Below, one piece after another: positions 61,930-64,000 of a stretch of DNA of 64,000 nucleotides. The first letter of the stretch is position 1; each line of letters starts with the position of its first letter. The translations under genes were made by a program, and so were the position numbers. Location: the NCBI RefSeq assembly GCF_009208735.1, contig NZ_WFLJ01000014.1:123594-187593 (forward strand), given 5' to 3'. The stretch is from Janthinobacterium rivuli. Its GTDB lineage: Bacteria; Pseudomonadota; Gammaproteobacteria; Burkholderiales; Burkholderiaceae_D. Below the pieces are notes generated by a model, which worked only from the letters and a program-made list of their open reading frames with translations, searched no databases and was not told where the DNA came from.

Positions 61930-63327
61930 ATGACTGATCAATTCTCCAAAAAGGGCGAAGCCTGGTCGGCCCGGTTTTCCGAACCGGTCTCGGACCTCGT
62001 CAAGCGCTACACAGCTTCTGTATTTTTTGACAAGCGCCTGGCGCTGTTCGACATCGAAGGTTCGCTGGCCCATGCGGAAATGCTGCATGCGCAAGCCATC
62101 ATCAGCCCGGCCGACTACGCGGAAATCCAGCGCGGCATGGCGCAAATCTCGCAGGAAATCGCCGCCGGCCAGTTCGAATGGCTGCTGGACCTGGAAGATG
62201 TCCACCTGAATATCGAAAAACGCCTGACCGAATTGGTCGGCGATGCGGGCAAGCGCTTGCACACGGGCCGTTCGCGCAACGACCAGGTAGCCACCGATAT
62301 CCGCCTGTATGTGCGCTCCGCCATCGACGATATCACCACGCTGCTGGCGACGTTGCGCAGCGCGCTGACGGATCTGGCCGAGCAGCATGCCGACACCATC
62401 ATGCCGGGCTTTACCCACATGCAGGTGGCCCAGCCGATCACCTTTGGCCACCACATGCTGGCGTATGTCGAAATGTTCGGCCGCGACGCCGAGCGCATGG
62501 CCGACTGCCGCAAGCGTGTCAACCGCCTGCCGCTGGGCGCCGCCGCCCTGGCCGGCACCACCTTCCCCATCGACCGCCTGCGCGTGGCCAAGACCCTGGG
62601 CTTCGACGACGTGTGCCACAACTCGCTCGACGCCGTCTCGGACCGCGACTTCGCCATCGAATTTTGCGCCGCCTCCGCCGTGCTGATGATGCACGTGTCG
62701 CGCATGGCCGAAGAACTGGTGATCTGGATGAGCCCACGCATCGGCTTCATCGACATCGCCGACCGCTTCTGCACCGGCTCGTCGATCATGCCGCAAAAGA
62801 AAAACCCGGATGTGCCGGAACTGGCGCGTGGCAAGACGGGCCGCGTGTATGGCCACCTGATTGGCCTGTTGACCCTGATGAAAGGCCAGCCGCTGGCCTA
62901 CAACAAGGACAACCAGGAAGACAAGGAACCGCTGTTCGACACCGTCGACACCGTCATCGACACCCTGCGCATCTTCGCCGACATGGCCGGCGGCATCACG
63001 GTCAAACCGGAAGCGATGCGCGCGGCCGCCCTGCAGGGGTATGCCACGGCGACCGATCTGGCCGACTACCTGGTCAAGAAGGGCTTGCCATTCCGCGACG
63101 CCCATGAAGCGGTGGCCCTGGCCGTGCGCGCCTGCGTCGACGCCGGCTGCGACCTGGCCGACCTGTCGCTCGAGCAGCTGCGCGCGTTTTCCCCGCTGAC
63201 GGAAGAAGACGTGTTTGCCGTGCTGACCCTGGAAGGCTCCGTTGCCGCGCGCGACCACGTGGGTGGCACCGCGCCGCGCCAGGTACGCGCCGCGATCGCC
63301 CGCGTGCGCACGCAGCTGGAAAAATAA
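61930..63327 (+). CDS. argH: argininosuccinate lyase
   Basis: This 465-residue enzyme splits argininosuccinate into arginine and fumarate, the last step of arginine synthesis. It belongs to the fumarase/aspartase superfamily; [35 protein letters not shown] and the signature [16 protein letters not shown] with its mobile catalytic Ser are intact. A -10 (tataat, 61899-61904) and ribosome site (aaagga) precede the ATG. A strong terminator follows. It is a single gene here, a common arrangement in beta-proteobacteria. Confidence 0.97.
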   Translation: MTDQFSKKGEAWSARFSEPVSDLVKRYTASVFFDKRLALFDIEGSLAHAEMLHAQAIISPADYAEIQRGMAQISQEIAAGQFEWLLDLEDVHLNIEKRLTELVGDAGKRLHTGRSRNDQVATDIRLYVRSAIDDITTLLATLRSALTDLAEQHADTIMPGFTHMQVAQPITFGHHMLAYVEMFGRDAERMADCRKRVNRLPLGAAALAGTTFPIDRLRVAKTLGFDDVCHNSLDAVSDRDFAIEFCAASAVLMMHVSRMAEELVIWMSPRIGFIDIADRFCTGSSIMPQKKNPDVPELARGKTGRVYGHLIGLLTLMKGQPLAYNKDNQEDKEPLFDTVDTVIDTLRIFADMAGGITVKPEAMRAAALQGYATATDLADYLVKKGLPFRDAHEAVALAVRACVDAGCDLADLSLEQLRAFSPLTEEDVFAVLTLEGSVAARDHVGGTAPRQVRAAIARVRTQLEK

Positions 63328-63344
63328 ACCGCGCTTGCGCGCTC

Positions 63345-63381
63345 AAGCGCCCCGCTGCAGCGATGCAGCGGGGCGCTTTTC
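63345..63381 (+). terminator. intrinsic terminator after argH
   Basis: A perfect 15-bp stem (63345-63359 with 63364-63378) closes on a gcga loop and ends in a short T-tract. It starts 18 bases after the argH stop and ends 6 bases before the convergent transposase stop codon, so it probably serves both. Confidence 0.88.
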
Positions 63382-63386
63382 ATTGG

Positions 63387-64000
63387 CTATGTCACCGTCA
63401 AATGTGGGAACGCTCCCAGCGTTGCTTTCAATAACGTTTCGGGTGAGCGGATGCGTCTGGCGTCGAGTATCCAGCGCCATCCCAGGTAGTTTGGCAGGTA
63501 GCGCGTCGCCACGCCGTGAAACGGCCTTAACCATTCGCGCAGGCGGCTGTGATACGCATTGACGTTCTGCACGTGGGCGGCGCCGCGCACGCGGATGCCG
63601 GCGCGCAAGTTGACGGCCTGGTGGCTGAGGCCCGCCTCGCTGGCAAACGCCCGGTAGGCGGCATGGCCATCCGTGACCAGCAGGATATCCTTGTCGATGA
63701 CAGGCAACAAACAGCGGTGCAGCTGCGCCTTCGTCAGCGCGCCTTTGCCGGTGACGAAATCGAGGGTCTGGCCCGTGCGGTCGCGCGCCACCAGGATGCA
63801 GACTTGCTCGTTGGATATGCCGCGCCGTTGCGCATGGCCGCCGCGGCGGCGGGCCGGACGCGTCATCTGCCTCGATCCCTTTTCCGATTCCAGCACATAT
63901 AACTCGTCGGCCTCGGCGATGCCATGCAGGCCATGCGGCCGGTCCGTTTTTGCCAACGATAAAAATCGGTGGCGCCAGCGAAACGTGGTGTTGCGGTGTA
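63387..64000 (-). CDS. IS1595-family transposase, N-terminus outside the window
   Basis: The frame is open to the window edge at 64000, so the start is missing. Visible residues begin HRNTTFRWRHRFLSLAKTDR and continue GIAEADELYVLESEKGSR, the first acidic catalytic segment of IS1595 (ISXO2-like) DDE transposases. DILLVTDGHAAYRAFA gives the second Asp and VQNVNAYHSRLREWLRPFHGVATRYLPNYLGWRW the conserved C-terminal block. The catalytic core looks intact. I found no terminal inverted repeat between the stop and the argH terminator, so element boundaries are unclear. Confidence 0.87.
   Translation of the reverse strand, partial: HRNTTFRWRHRFLSLAKTDRPHGLHGIAEADELYVLESEKGSRQMTRPARRRGGHAQRRGISNEQVCILVARDRTGQTLDFVTGKGALTKAQLHRCLLPVIDKDILLVTDGHAAYRAFASEAGLSHQAVNLRAGIRVRGAAHVQNVNAYHSRLREWLRPFHGVATRYLPNYLGWRWILDARRIRSPETLLKATLGAFPHLTVT

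Overview
The window is high-GC, densely coded DNA with a gene set and gene order typical of a beta-proteobacterium of the Burkholderiales. My best guess is the Oxalobacteraceae (Janthinobacterium/Massilia-like), inferred from protein style and content: TonB receptors, a TorF-type porin, a KdpFABCDE locus, and parE/parC with hscC between them. No rRNA or tRNA gene and no CRISPR array was seen.

Layout. 1-151: start of an exported c-type cytochrome, cut by the window edge. 385-3071: moxR AAA ATPase, GNAT acetyltransferase and VWA protein, overlapping or nearly so. 3385-5703: cation/proton antiporter and a YbdK-type glutamate-cysteine ligase. 5836-9972: a cell-surface-signalling iron locus made of a Fur-box promoter, a single-chain FecI-FecR (sigma/anti-sigma) fusion, and a TonB receptor with an N-terminal signalling domain. 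9986-12063 (minus): a Tat-exported PL5-like lyase and a class I glutamine amidotransferase. 12275-14137: a small conserved-looking protein, a DapA paralogue and a ParA-like ATPase with an altered P-loop. 14193-14939: TorF-type porin. 15072-23224 (minus): kdpE, kdpD, kdpC, kdpB, kdpA, kdpF and a 30-residue membrane peptide coupled to kdpF.

23501-31588: a consensus-like LexA box, then parE, hscC, a J-domain-like membrane protein, parC and a terminator. 31742-35282: an orphan LuxR-type HTH, a metallopeptidase joined to a seven-repeat propeller, and an Ala/Lys-rich exported protein. 35497-47834 (minus): a 12-kb apparent operon with fabI-like, outer-membrane factor, membrane-fusion protein, RbbA-like ABC protein, ABC permease, DUF3141, MaoC-phosphotransacylase and ackA genes. 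It starts at a perfect FNR/Anr palindrome placed as in a class II activated promoter, so it looks like an oxygen-limitation module.

48267-51726: M64 peptidase, TetR regulator and DUF418 membrane protein. 51717-59683: a candidate peptide-scavenging locus with an exported cyanophycinase-like peptidase, a TonB receptor, an RpiR regulator, an M14 (AstE/aspartoacylase) deacylase and a YfcC transporter. 59742-61778: two 316-bp direct repeats, each with one 65-residue exported peptide gene and its regulatory region, bracketing a nucleotidyltransferase-fold gene with an AT-rich promoter. 61930-64000: argH with a strong terminator, then an IS1595-type transposase running off the window.

The most unusual items are the fused sigma/anti-sigma protein, the FNR-controlled envelope/acetate operon, the twin exported-peptide genes whose regulatory blocks are conserved while the spacers between them diverge, the LexA box ahead of topoisomerase IV, and the chaperone pair inside the topoisomerase IV operon.
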